Position numbers and translations under genes: made by a program
Part shown: piece after piece, positions 1 through 5,594 of the stretch
How the letters are laid out: each line of letters opens with the position of its first letter
Numbering within the stretch: position 1 is the first letter of the stretch
Notes under the pieces: generated by a model
The model's database searches: none
The model's input: the letters and a program-made list of their open reading frames with translations, nothing else
What the model was told of the DNA's origin: nothing
Origin: Calditrichota bacterium
Lineage (GTDB): Bacteria; Zhuqueibacterota; Zhuqueibacteria; Residuimicrobiales; Krinioviventaceae
Reading direction: 5' to 3'
Length of the DNA stretch: 9,505 nt
NCBI GenBank assembly: GCA_003818595.1
Contig: RPQV01000092.1
Location: 1-9,505, forward strand

Positions 1-407
1 CCCACTGCAACCTGAGGACCCGGAGCAAGATCAGCGTCCTGGCCGTTGGTCGCCTTTTCGATGTCCAGTCCCGGTGTATTGACCTGAGCAATGTAATGGC
101 TCATGTCAGAATCAGAGTATTCCTCGCCGTCATAGATGTAGGTGGTTGTAGCGGTGGCCGTGTTTTCGTACTGGCCAACCACGGCGATGCCGGTTTTTGT
201 CAATGTGCTGGATGCACCGGGTGCAAGCGACGTGATGGTTCCGATGGTTCCGACCTTGTCGTCAACAACCTGAATGCTGGTCAAAGGGACGTTGCCGGTG
301 TTGCTGACCACATACGTCCAGGTGACAGTCGAGCCTACCGCAACCTGAGGACCCGGCGCCAGATCAGCGTCCTGGTCGTTGGTCGCCTTTTCGATGTCCA
401 GTCCCGG
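1..407. repeat. 333-bp direct repeat units encoding DUF11 domains
   Basis: Bases 1-74 and 334-407 align without gaps and match at 69 of 74 positions by eye. The offset is exactly 333 bp, or 111 codons, so the repeat is in frame with the secreted protein. The high nucleotide identity over the domain boundary suggests recent duplication or gene conversion between repeat units. More copies probably follow beyond the left edge. Confidence 0.85.
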
Positions 408-1151
408 GACGCCCTTTATGCATCCGGGTTCGCTTATCTCGGAGCCGTTAAAGGTAACTGCACCTGTATGTGCCAATAACCTGCCTTCCACTGACGCGCC
501 GGTATTATCTGTGATCGTTTCCGATGCCAAGATGTTTCCCTTAAAGTCAGAGGACGTTCCCAAAGTGGCCGAAGTCCCAACTGCCCAAAAGATGTTGCAG
601 GCATTGGCGCCGTTGATCAGGATAACGCCGCTACTGGTTGCCGTTGTGAGTGTGGACCCTACCTTAAAAATCCAGACCGCATCCACATTGCCCCCAGCGT
701 CGAGAGTAAGATTCCCTGTTATCCCAAGTGAGGACATGGATTCATAAACGCCTGGCGCCAGGGTCATGCCGCCGATATCTCCGGATACCGTGACAGCGCC
801 TGATCGGCCTGCAGCATCGCCATATGCGGCCACCCAGTCGGTTTGGGCCAGGACTGCAACATCATCGGCTACATGCCACTCCCCGCCCACTTGTGCGGGA
901 AGAATTCCAGTCACAGCGGTACCTGGACTCAGCCCAAGACTCTGTTCAATGGTACCACCACCCGTGCTGGTAATCGTGGTAGCTGCCAGAATTGAAAAAT
1001 TGGCAGTCGTTCCCATGTTTACCGGCGCCTGTGTTTGAGAAACAACGACGGCAGGCATCATTAAAAATAGAGCCGTCAGTCCTACACACAGCGGGAAGCC
1101 GATGAAATGCATCCATCGGCCTAAAACGCTTGTTTGATTTAAAGTCTTCAT
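1..1151 (-). CDS. Secreted DUF3494 ice-binding-type protein with C-terminal DUF11 repeats (3' end beyond window)
   Basis: Reading the minus strand from the ATG at 1151 gives 383 open codons with no stop before the window edge. Residues about 15-37 are hydrophobic and form a likely Sec signal peptide ending near VVVSQTQA. Residues about 43-240 match the DUF3494 ice-binding-type beta-solenoid: an opening VNMGTTANFSILA, then LGLSPGTAVTG, LAPGVYES, VWIFKVGSTL, IFWAVGTSATLG and FKGNILAS. From residue 249 come DUF11-type repeats (conserved-repeat domain, surface-protein beta sandwich) each starting PGLDIEKATN, at residues 249 and 360, a period of 111. Known members of this fold bind ice, or act as adhesins or cell-surface proteins when fused to repeats; which applies here cannot be told from the sequence. 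The start is supported by the signal peptide that follows it, although the Shine-Dalgarno is weak (GTGAGAATGTT before ATG). Confidence 0.9.
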   Translation of the reverse strand, partial: MKTLNQTSVLGRWMHFIGFPLCVGLTALFLMMPAVVVSQTQAPVNMGTTANFSILAATTITSTGGGTIEQSLGLSPGTAVTGILPAQVGGEWHVADDVAVLAQTDWVAAYGDAAGRSGAVTVSGDIGGMTLAPGVYESMSSLGITGNLTLDAGGNVDAVWIFKVGSTLTTATSSGVILINGANACNIFWAVGTSATLGTSSDFKGNILASETITDNTGASVEGRLLAHTGAVTFNGSEISEPGCIKGVPGLDIEKATNDQDADLAPGPQVAVGSTVTWTYVVSNTGNVPLTSIQVVDDKVGTIGTITSLAPGASSTLTKTGIAVVGQYENTATATTTYIYDGEEYSDSDMSHYIAQVNTPGLDIEKATNGQDADLAPGPQVAV

Positions 1152-1193
1152 AACATTCTCACACAGTTAATGATAAAGCTAGAAATTAAAAGG

Positions 1194-1214
1194 TCGGTTC
1201 AGTTTGATAACCGA
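1194..1214. other. 6-bp inverted repeat upstream of the ice-binding gene
   Basis: TCGGTT (1194-1199) and AACCGA (1209-1214) form a perfect 6-bp stem around a 9-nt loop. On the minus strand it lies between the 24-codon ORF and the ice-binding gene and is followed by CCTTTTAATTT. It could be a weak terminator for the small ORF, a leader hairpin, or an operator. The U tract is poor, so no choice is made. Confidence 0.35.
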
Positions 1215-1222
1215 TATTCTTC

Positions 1223-1228
1223 ATTATA
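1223..1228 (-). promoter_or_regulatory. Possible -10 box for the ice-binding gene
   Basis: The minus strand reads a perfect TATAAT about 72 nt upstream of the ATG at 1151. No acceptable -35 hexamer lies 16-18 nt upstream (the sequence there is GGAGCT), so the call rests on the -10 box alone and could be chance in AT-rich DNA. Confidence 0.3.
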
Positions 1229-1243
1229 AGCGATTTGGTTAAA

Positions 1244-1318
1244 TCAGCTCCTGTCTTCCAGGATATAAGATCCCATGAGACAAAAGATGATCAAGACAAC
1301 AGCAATAGTCCATAACAT
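1244..1318 (-). CDS. 24-aa membrane ORF resembling a truncated DUF5670 / lmo0937-type protein
   Basis: The minus strand encodes a peptide that starts MLWTIAVVLIIFCLMGSY and ends ILEDRS before TGA. The ribosome binding site is excellent: AAAGGAG with a 7-nt spacer to ATG. The first 11 or so residues closely resemble the start of DUF5670 (lmo0937 family) small membrane proteins as I remember them, which are normally about 45-55 residues with two hydrophobic segments. Here only one hydrophobic segment (residues 2-18) precedes a charged tail and an early stop, so it is either a truncated family member or a genuine single-pass micropeptide. It lies 92 bp upstream of the ice-binding gene on the same strand. 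Confidence 0.5.
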   Translation of the reverse strand: MLWTIAVVLIIFCLMGSYILEDRS

Positions 1319-1351
1319 ACCTATTCTCCTTTATTTTAAGATTTTAAAGTT

Positions 1352-1372
1352 GAACATGTCTGCAACATGTTC
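1352..1372. other. 21-bp palindrome (8-bp arms, 5-nt centre)
   Basis: GAACATGT (1352-1359) and ACATGTTC (1365-1372) are perfect inverted arms around CTGCA. On the plus strand it is followed by CGTTTTTTCTTC, as in an intrinsic terminator, but no convincing plus-strand gene leads into it. On the minus strand it lies about 33 nt upstream of the 24-codon ORF, where it would be a leader hairpin or a regulator site. Confidence 0.5.
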
Positions 1373-1386
1373 CGTTTTTTCTTCTG

Positions 1387-1530
1387 CTATTTCATTTCAA
1401 AAGTGCAAAAAGCCGAAGCATAGGTTTGCTGTACCGTACCTTCTGCACTTGCCGCGTTTCCCCAAGACAAGCTGTCCATGTGTTCTATGGCGAGGTTCTC
1501 AAAGAGCTGCTTTTCGTTGTTTGCACTCAC
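1387..1530 (-). pseudogene. Probable remnant of an ECF sigma factor N-terminus (region 2)
   Basis: In the minus frame from GTG at 1530 to TAG at 1387 the 47-residue product contains NNEKQLFENLAIEHMDSL, then WGNAASAEGTVQQTYASAF and a TFEM end. This resembles ECF sigma factor region 2, which typically runs FExLALxHMDSLYxxAxRMTxNxxDAEDLVQETYLKAFxxF. Compared with that pattern, about eight residues after MDSL are missing and the acidic D-A-E-D-L core is altered to S-A-E-G-T. The frame ends where the rest of region 2 and all of region 4 should follow. No good ribosome binding site precedes the GTG; the same frame is open back to about 1605. The match is from memory of the family, so a database search is needed to confirm it. 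A working sigma factor is very unlikely. Confidence 0.45.
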
Positions 1531-1591
1531 TATGACTGCTTTCAAGACGAGCCGTACAATTTTGCCCGGTCTTTTCCTTTGTATGATTTTG

Positions 1592-1609
1592 TTGATTATA
1601 GTTAATCAA
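1592..1609. promoter_or_regulatory. 18-bp palindrome containing a TATAAT box
   Basis: TTGATTA (1592-1598) and TAATCAA (1603-1609) are perfect 7-bp arms around TAGT. The minus strand carries a perfect TATAAT within it (1595-1600). A TTGACT hexamer lies upstream, but the spacer to TATAAT is 21 nt, longer than usual. The arrangement resembles that at kaiC: 63-bp element, -35-like TTG, then an AT-rich palindrome near the -10. Confidence 0.4.
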
Positions 1610-1624
1610 ATTCGGCTATAAAGT

Positions 1625-1687
1625 CAATCGGCCAAAGGGATGAAAATGGAACTGGTTCTTTGGGATGATAAAGAACTCATTCCCTGA
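1625..1687. repeat. 63-bp element, copy 1
   Basis: Aligned without gaps to 4304-4366, it matches at 55 of 63 positions, including 24 consecutive identical bases. It contains the dyad half-site AAAGAACT and a partner arm GGTTCTTT around GGGATGAT. On the minus strand the element runs straight into ATTGACT, in the same register as the kaiC copy, so it probably acts upstream of a minus-strand promoter. Downstream on that strand are the sigma-factor remnant and the 24-codon ORF. Confidence 0.75.
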
Positions 1688-1947
1688 GATGCAAAATTAA
1701 TTTAACGTAATGTAATTTAATAGGTTATTATACAGGAGATACAAACTGGGAAATAGTGAGGGTATTCTTTTTAAAGAGGAGAATGAGTATCTGATAAATT
1801 CCTGTGGATGAGCTCTGCTTCCCCAATATGAATTCACATTCGGGAGGTGATTCTAAATTCTTTTGTCCATTCATTATAGCGGTCTCTTAAAATTATTCAT
1901 CCGGCAATTATCAGCCATCCCTACAGAAACCTTTAACATCCAAATCC
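1688..1947. other. Gene-free AT-rich stretch
   Basis: No reading frame with a credible start, family resemblance or ribosome binding site was found on either strand. AGAGGAG is followed by an ATG that stops after three codons. No hairpin followed by a T run was seen, so the transcript end of the clock operon is not visible here. Confidence 0.5.
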
Positions 1948-2082
1948 TCATTTGATTTTTTCAGTGATGATTCTATGGATTTTCTTTTCATTTTTCTTGT
2001 TTCGTTTAGCTTCTTTTTTTTCTTTGATGGTTTTTGCCGGTTTTTTCTTAAAACTCTTTTTACTGTCGTGACCTTTGCTCAT
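1948..2082 (-). CDS. 44-aa lysine-rich basic protein of unknown function
   Basis: The minus strand from ATG at 2082 to TGA at 1948 encodes 44 residues starting MSKGHDSKKSFKKKPAKT and ending RIITEKIK. About 40 percent of the residues are lysine, with Glu spaced so that residues 18-44 could form a charged helix. Small proteins beginning MSKG/MAKG with repeated KKxxKK motifs occur in many Bacteroidota and Proteobacteria, with no known function that I can name. It starts 82 bp downstream of kaiB on the same strand and could be a third gene of that transcript. The ribosome binding site is weak (AAGAGTG at about 9 nt). A low-complexity ORF could arise by chance, but the opening is family-like. Confidence 0.6.
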   Translation of the reverse strand: MSKGHDSKKSFKKKPAKTIKEKKEAKRNKKNEKKIHRIITEKIK

Positions 2083-2164
2083 AATTTGTTCACTCTTTTT
2101 TTCTTTAGATTATGATCGTCATCCACAATTACGGATTTTTACCGACTGTCAAGGCACCAGGTTT

Positions 2165-2497
2165 TTAGAGGTCTAACCCGACCAACGCACGCTCGATATT
2201 GGAAAGATCGCCAATTATTTTCTTGACCGGCATTGGGAATTTGCGTACCAAGGTGGGGATGGCAATGATTTGGTTGTCACGAGCAAGTTGTGGTTTCTCT
2301 AAAAGATCAATCACTTCAATTTGATATTTACCCCTCAATTGTTCTTCACAAATCAATATGAGATTATTGAGAGCAGTGACAGATTTTGGAGTCTGCCCGG
2401 CAACATACAGCCGCAACACCCATTCATCGTCATTTATTTTTTTGGGTTGCTCTTTTAGCCGGTTGGTATGCGCTTTTTCTTCCTGTTTGATTTCCAT
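2165..2497 (-). CDS. kaiB: Circadian clock protein KaiB
   Basis: The 110-residue product is a full KaiB. This thioredoxin-like, fold-switching protein binds the CI ring of KaiC and, in cyanobacteria, starts the dephosphorylation phase. Family signatures are LRLYVAGQTPKSV (28-40), EVIDLLEKPQLA (61-72), AIPTLVRKFP (79-88) and IIGDLSN followed by the GLDL end (94-110). It differs from cyanobacterial KaiB in a charged N-terminal extension of about 25 residues and in ending right at GLDL. The ATG follows AAAAGGA with a short spacer. It starts 20 bp after the kaiC stop, so the two are co-transcribed and probably translationally linked. Confidence 0.95.
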   Translation of the reverse strand: MEIKQEEKAHTNRLKEQPKKINDDEWVLRLYVAGQTPKSVTALNNLILICEEQLRGKYQIEVIDLLEKPQLARDNQIIAIPTLVRKFPMPVKKIIGDLSNIERALVGLDL

Positions 2498-2517
2498 AAA
2501 GTCCTTTTAACGATTTA

Positions 2518-4248
2518 TTATGTCTTGTTTGTGCCGGTTGATTTTATATCAACGTCACCTTTTCGACTCTTGGCCATTTTTTCATTGTTATGAGTGAATC
2601 GATCGATCCTCATTTTATCTATTCCAATAACTTTGAGCACTTCTGATTCTTCAGCTTCGTACTCTGATCGTAACATAAGAATCTGCGCTTCCATGGCTTC
2701 ACGCTTACGCTCCAATGCAAATTGTTTGCGCACGATTTCCTGTTGCCGCAATAATTGTTCTGCCTCGTCTTTCGTCTCTTGTGCGATTCGCGCCGAGCCG
2801 GTCAATACTCCTTCAAGCCCCACATAGACATCAAGCAGTTCAATTCCATGGTCAGTCAGCTTGAACTCGCGGATCTGATTCGAATGCGCCATACCGCGCG
2901 ATTTGAGCACGTACAATCCTCTGTTACGTTCCCCCCCAATTTCAATATCACGGAGAAGCAGCCACGTATCGATCAGGGATGAGATGTAAATATCGGTGAT
3001 CTCCATATTTTCTCCGGCGGAAGTGAGACTGGTGAAGAATGCGGTGATCCGCTTCATCTTTAAGAAATCTACCAGGCGCAACAACATTATTTTTACTTCG
3101 GTATGATTTTCTCCTATAACGAATGCGTTAATAGGGTCGAGGATGACGACGTTAGGTTCATAGTCATTGATCATTTTAATGCTCGTTGCCAGGTGGGTCT
3201 CCAAGCCGTAATGCGTCGGACGTGTTGCATGAAACTGAAGTAATCCAGTTTTTAGCCATGGATTCAAGTCAATTCCAATCGAACACATATTACGAACAAG
3301 TTGACTCGGCGATTCTTCGAACGTAAAAAAGAGGACTCGTTCTTTCCTCGTGCATGCCGCTTCAACAAATTGCGAGGCAATGCTCGTCTTGCCCGTACCG
3401 GCAGTGCCTGAAACAAGCACGGTGCTGCCGCGAAAGTAACCTTTGCCTGAGAGCATTGTGTCAAGACGCGGAATACCGGTTGAAATTCTCTCAAGCGAGG
3501 AGGAGTAATTCAGTCCAAGTGAAGTGACCGGTAGAACAGAAAAACCATCTTCATCAATAAGGAAAGGGTACTCGTTCGTTCCATGTGTTGAACCCCGATA
3601 TTTGACCACACGCAGCTGCCGTATGGATGTTTGATCGTTAACGCGATGATCGAGCAGAATGACACAATCGGAGACAAACTCTTCTATACCATTGCGCGTT
3701 AAGGTACCTTCACCTCGCTCTGCAGTAATGATGGTGGTTACACCCTTTTTTTTCAACCAGCGCAACAGCCTGCGCAGCTCAGAACGCAGGATATAAGGAT
3801 TCGGCAGCCCTGAAAAAAGTGATTCCAGTGTATCCAGTACAACACGCTTGGCGCCGATGCTCTCAATGGCATGATGGATCCTGATAAACAAACCTTCCAA
3901 GTCGTAATTACCGCTATGTTCAATTTCTCCTTGTTCAATGTGAATGTGCTCAAGCCAAATCTTTTTGCGCTCTACAAGGTCATCCAAATCGAACCCCAAC
4001 GAAACAGCGTTCGCAGTGAGTTCCTGCTCGGTTTCCTCGAATGATATAAAGACACCTGGTTCATTGTGCTGCCTGGCTCCGTAAACGAGAAACTCCATGG
4101 CAAAAAGGGTCTTGCCGCAACCTGCTCCGCCGCATACTAGCGTCGGTCTGCCTTTCGGTAATCCCCCACCTGTAATTTCATCCAATCCTTGAATGCTTGT
4201 CGGGGATTTGGGAAGAGCATGACGTTGGAATTTTGCTTTATTCTTCAT
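2518..4248 (-). CDS. kaiC: Circadian clock ATPase/autokinase KaiC with C-terminal coiled coil
   Basis: The 576-residue product is a double-domain RecA-type ATPase. CI has a Walker A GGAGCGKT (40-47), catalytic EE (71-72) and Walker B VVLDT (136-140, Asp139). CII has a Walker A GTAGTGKT (281-288), EE (311-312) and Walker B VVILDP (367-372). The phosphorylation segment ITDIYISSLIDTW places Ser423-Ser424 where Synechococcus KaiC has Ser431-Thr432, and Thr418 matches Thr426. After the usual core end near residue 480, residues about 486-535 are rich in Glu, Lys, Arg, Gln and Leu in a coiled-coil pattern, followed by a polar tail. Known KaiA-independent KaiC proteins, such as that of Rhodobacter sphaeroides, have such a coiled coil and stack as dodecamers; that this one does so is inference. 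The ribosome binding site is weak. Confidence 0.95.
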   Translation of the reverse strand: MKNKAKFQRHALPKSPTSIQGLDEITGGGLPKGRPTLVCGGAGCGKTLFAMEFLVYGARQHNEPGVFISFEETEQELTANAVSLGFDLDDLVERKKIWLEHIHIEQGEIEHSGNYDLEGLFIRIHHAIESIGAKRVVLDTLESLFSGLPNPYILRSELRRLLRWLKKKGVTTIITAERGEGTLTRNGIEEFVSDCVILLDHRVNDQTSIRQLRVVKYRGSTHGTNEYPFLIDEDGFSVLPVTSLGLNYSSSLERISTGIPRLDTMLSGKGYFRGSTVLVSGTAGTGKTSIASQFVEAACTRKERVLFFTFEESPSQLVRNMCSIGIDLNPWLKTGLLQFHATRPTHYGLETHLATSIKMINDYEPNVVILDPINAFVIGENHTEVKIMLLRLVDFLKMKRITAFFTSLTSAGENMEITDIYISSLIDTWLLLRDIEIGGERNRGLYVLKSRGMAHSNQIREFKLTDHGIELLDVYVGLEGVLTGSARIAQETKDEAEQLLRQQEIVRKQFALERKREAMEAQILMLRSEYEAEESEVLKVIGIDKMRIDRFTHNNEKMAKSRKGDVDIKSTGTNKT

Positions 4249-4264
4249 ATTCTTTTGCCTTCAG

Positions 4265-4280
4265 ATATACTACAGTATAT
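4265..4280. promoter_or_regulatory. Palindrome overlapping the kaiC promoter
   Basis: ATATAC (4265-4270) and GTATAT (4275-4280) form perfect 6-bp arms around TACA, 16 nt upstream of the kaiC ATG and overlapping the predicted -10 box. The position suits a repressor operator. An AT-rich palindrome of this length can also arise by chance. Confidence 0.4.
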
Positions 4281-4306
4281 ATAGAAAAATCTGGAAAATA
4301 AAACAA
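4278..4306 (-). promoter_or_regulatory. Predicted kaiC promoter
   Basis: On the minus strand TTGTTT (4301-4306) and TATATA (4278-4283) are spaced by exactly 17 nt. The -10 lies about 30 nt before the kaiC start, giving a short leader. The 63-bp element overlaps the start of the -35 and continues upstream, as expected of an activator site. Each hexamer matches the sigma-70 consensus at about four of six positions. Confidence 0.5.
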
Positions 4307-4366
4307 TAGCCCAAAGGCATGAAAAAGGAACTAGTTCTTTGGGATGATAAAGAACTCGTGTCCTGA
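4304..4366. repeat. 63-bp element, copy 2 (upstream of kaiC)
   Basis: This copy matches 1625-1687 at 55 of 63 positions. It contains a perfect dyad AGTTCTTT (4333-4340) / AAAGAACT (4349-4356) around GGGATGAT, plus an adjoining GGAACT (4327-4332) that makes GAACTAGTTC. A second possible pairing is CCCAAAG (4310-4316) with CTTTGGG (4337-4343), which shares bases with the first dyad. It borders the predicted kaiC -35 box, so it most likely binds a regulator. If transcribed instead, the two pairings would be mutually exclusive hairpins. Confidence 0.75.
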
Positions 4367-4487
4367 AAAGAAAAATATGATTAAGGAATGAATCGAATTG
4401 AATGAGGCGGCTAAGCAGGTATAAAAATTGAAAAGTACTGAGGATTTGCTTTATGAGAAACGAATGTAAATCAGGTTATGAATCCGA

Positions 4488-5144
4488 TTATGTACCCCCC
4501 TCCTTGTTGACAAAAGCGGCAATCTGCAGACGGGTGTTGAGCGTCATCTTTTCCAGGATATTGTGCACATGGCTCTTGACGGTGAAGGTGGCGATGTTGA
4601 GTGATGCAGCGATCTCTTTATTGCTCATGCCCTTCGCAATCAGGTCGACGACTTGACGTTCTCGAAATGTAAAATTGATCGAATCGGCAGGGATCTGCTT
4701 GCCGTTCTTGAGAGCTAACTCTATAATCTGTGAAAAGAGCGAATGGGTTAAAATTGGTGGAAGGACTTTTTCTCCTGATGCCACGGCCTTGATCGTGGTT
4801 ATCCAGTCTTCTGAAGCGGCGTTTTTAAGAATGAATCCGGATCCGCCGGCCTTCACAAACTCGACAATGTCAATATGATCGGGAATGATGTCCATCGCGA
4901 TGATTTTTACCGTGGGTAATTCATGCTGAAGCAGTGTCATCAACTCCAAGCTGTCGGCTTTTTCCAAGCCCATATCTAAAAGGACAACATCAGGGAGAGA
5001 ATCCTTCTTCTTCAGCTGATGTACTGCATCGCCATCTGCAGATCGTGCCACAACTTGAAAATCATCATGATCATCGAGCATGGCGGCGATGCCTTCACGC
5101 AAAAATCGGTTGTCTTCGATCAGTAATACTTGTATTTTTGACAT
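4488..5144 (-). CDS. NarL/FixJ-family response regulator with LuxR-type HTH
   Basis: The product is 218 residues from the Met at 5144 (the frame stays open to an ATG at 5189, which would add 15 residues). I chose 5144 because MSKIQVLLIEDNRFL is the normal start of a receiver domain; neither site has a strong Shine-Dalgarno. The receiver has the acidic pair Glu10-Asp11, the phosphoacceptor Asp57 in VVLLDMG and Lys107 in FILKN. The switch position, normally Thr or Ser, is Asp85 in IIAMD, which is unusual. A LuxR/GerE helix-turn-helix follows: FRERQVVDLIAKGMSNKEIA and TVKSHVHNILEKM. It would bind DNA as a dimer after phosphorylation by a histidine kinase not in this window. It sits 239 bp upstream of kaiC on the same strand, so it may be the input or output regulator of the clock, which is inference. 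Confidence 0.9.
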   Translation of the reverse strand: MSKIQVLLIEDNRFLREGIAAMLDDHDDFQVVARSADGDAVHQLKKKDSLPDVVLLDMGLEKADSLELMTLLQHELPTVKIIAMDIIPDHIDIVEFVKAGGSGFILKNAASEDWITTIKAVASGEKVLPPILTHSLFSQIIELALKNGKQIPADSINFTFRERQVVDLIAKGMSNKEIAASLNIATFTVKSHVHNILEKMTLNTRLQIAAFVNKEGGT

Positions 5145-5240
5145 GGTCTTTTTCTCTTTCGCCGTTTCAGTAGTTGTTCTTATTACCATAATAAAGAAGA
5201 AATTAAGAATCGCCTCAGAATTCTCCGGATTTTGAGCGGG

Positions 5241-5270
5241 ATATTATTTGAACATGATGGTATTTTTCAA
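5241..5270 (-). promoter_or_regulatory. Possible promoter of the response regulator
   Basis: The minus strand reads TTGAAA (5265-5270), an 18-nt spacer and TAATAT (5241-5246). The -35 matches consensus at five of six positions and the -10 at four. It would give a leader of about 90 nt to the ATG at 5144. Confidence 0.35.
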
Positions 5271-5400
5271 GAGCTCTGTAACTATGATAATAATGTGGTC
5301 AAATATCAAAATTGAAATCAACCGAAATTATTCAACACATATTTTTACTTTATTGATTTAATTTATCAAAAAATACACAAAAAGCAACAATATTTTACAA

Positions 5401-5489
5401 GAGGGGCAAGGAAATCTGTCCTGCGCTTGAGACTGGGGTGTAATGCCTGCTCAAATCTCAGATATTAAGTCATGACGGAAACCTCCCTC
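5401..5489. other. Possible structured RNA segment (nested complementary arms)
   Basis: Three short perfect pairings are nested in order: GAGGG (5401-5405) with CCCTC (5485-5489), ATCTG (5414-5418) with CAGAT (5459-5463), and TTGAG (5427-5431) with CTCAA (5450-5454). The arms are only 5 bp each and the segment is GC-richer than its surroundings. I recognise no riboswitch consensus. It lies upstream of the predicted acp promoter, so it would need its own transcript to act as RNA. Confidence 0.2.
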
Positions 5490-5564
5490 CAAAGAAGAAA
5501 ATTGCAATTGCTTTCCAGAAAACGATTTATTACTTTAAAACCGATAATTTCAAATGGTGAAGTA

Positions 5565-5594
5565 TTGATTCCATTTGATTTTATCTTTTAAAAT
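5565..5594 (+). promoter_or_regulatory. Possible promoter of the acp operon
   Basis: TTGATT (5565-5570) and TAAAAT (5589-5594) are 18 nt apart. The -10 matches consensus at five of six positions and the -35 at four. The leader to the acp ATG would be about 100 nt. A TTTG directly follows the -10, faintly reminiscent of the Bacteroidota TAnnTTTG box, but the match is imperfect. Confidence 0.35.

Noticed and set aside
1352..1372. Possible LexA (SOS) box, because of GAAC...GTTC
   Set aside because: The Gram-positive SOS box has GAAC and GTTC four bases apart; here the spacing is 13, so it is not that site.
1275..1535. Plus-strand open frame of 86 codons
   Set aside because: It has no ribosome binding site or family resemblance, spans the 21-bp palindrome, and lies opposite the 24-codon ORF and the sigma-like frame, which look better.
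1645..1687. Possible sigma-54 or ECF sigma promoter inside the 63-bp element (TGGAACTGG, GGAAC)
   Set aside because: There is no GC at the -12 position for sigma-54, and no GTC-type -10 at 16-17 nt from GGAAC in either copy.
2109..2152. Promoter for the 44-codon ORF (TTGACA at 2147-2152 and CATAAT at 2109-2114 on the minus strand)
   Set aside because: The spacing between them is about 32 nt, and no good -10 occurs 16-18 nt from TTGACA.
5145..5189. Longer start for the response regulator at 5189
   Set aside because: The extra 15 residues are polar and unlike a receiver start, and no ribosome binding site precedes that ATG.
5427..5464. TPP riboswitch, suggested by a TAATGCC string
   Set aside because: The CTGAGA and other conserved pieces are missing in the right order on the plus strand, and no thiamine gene follows.
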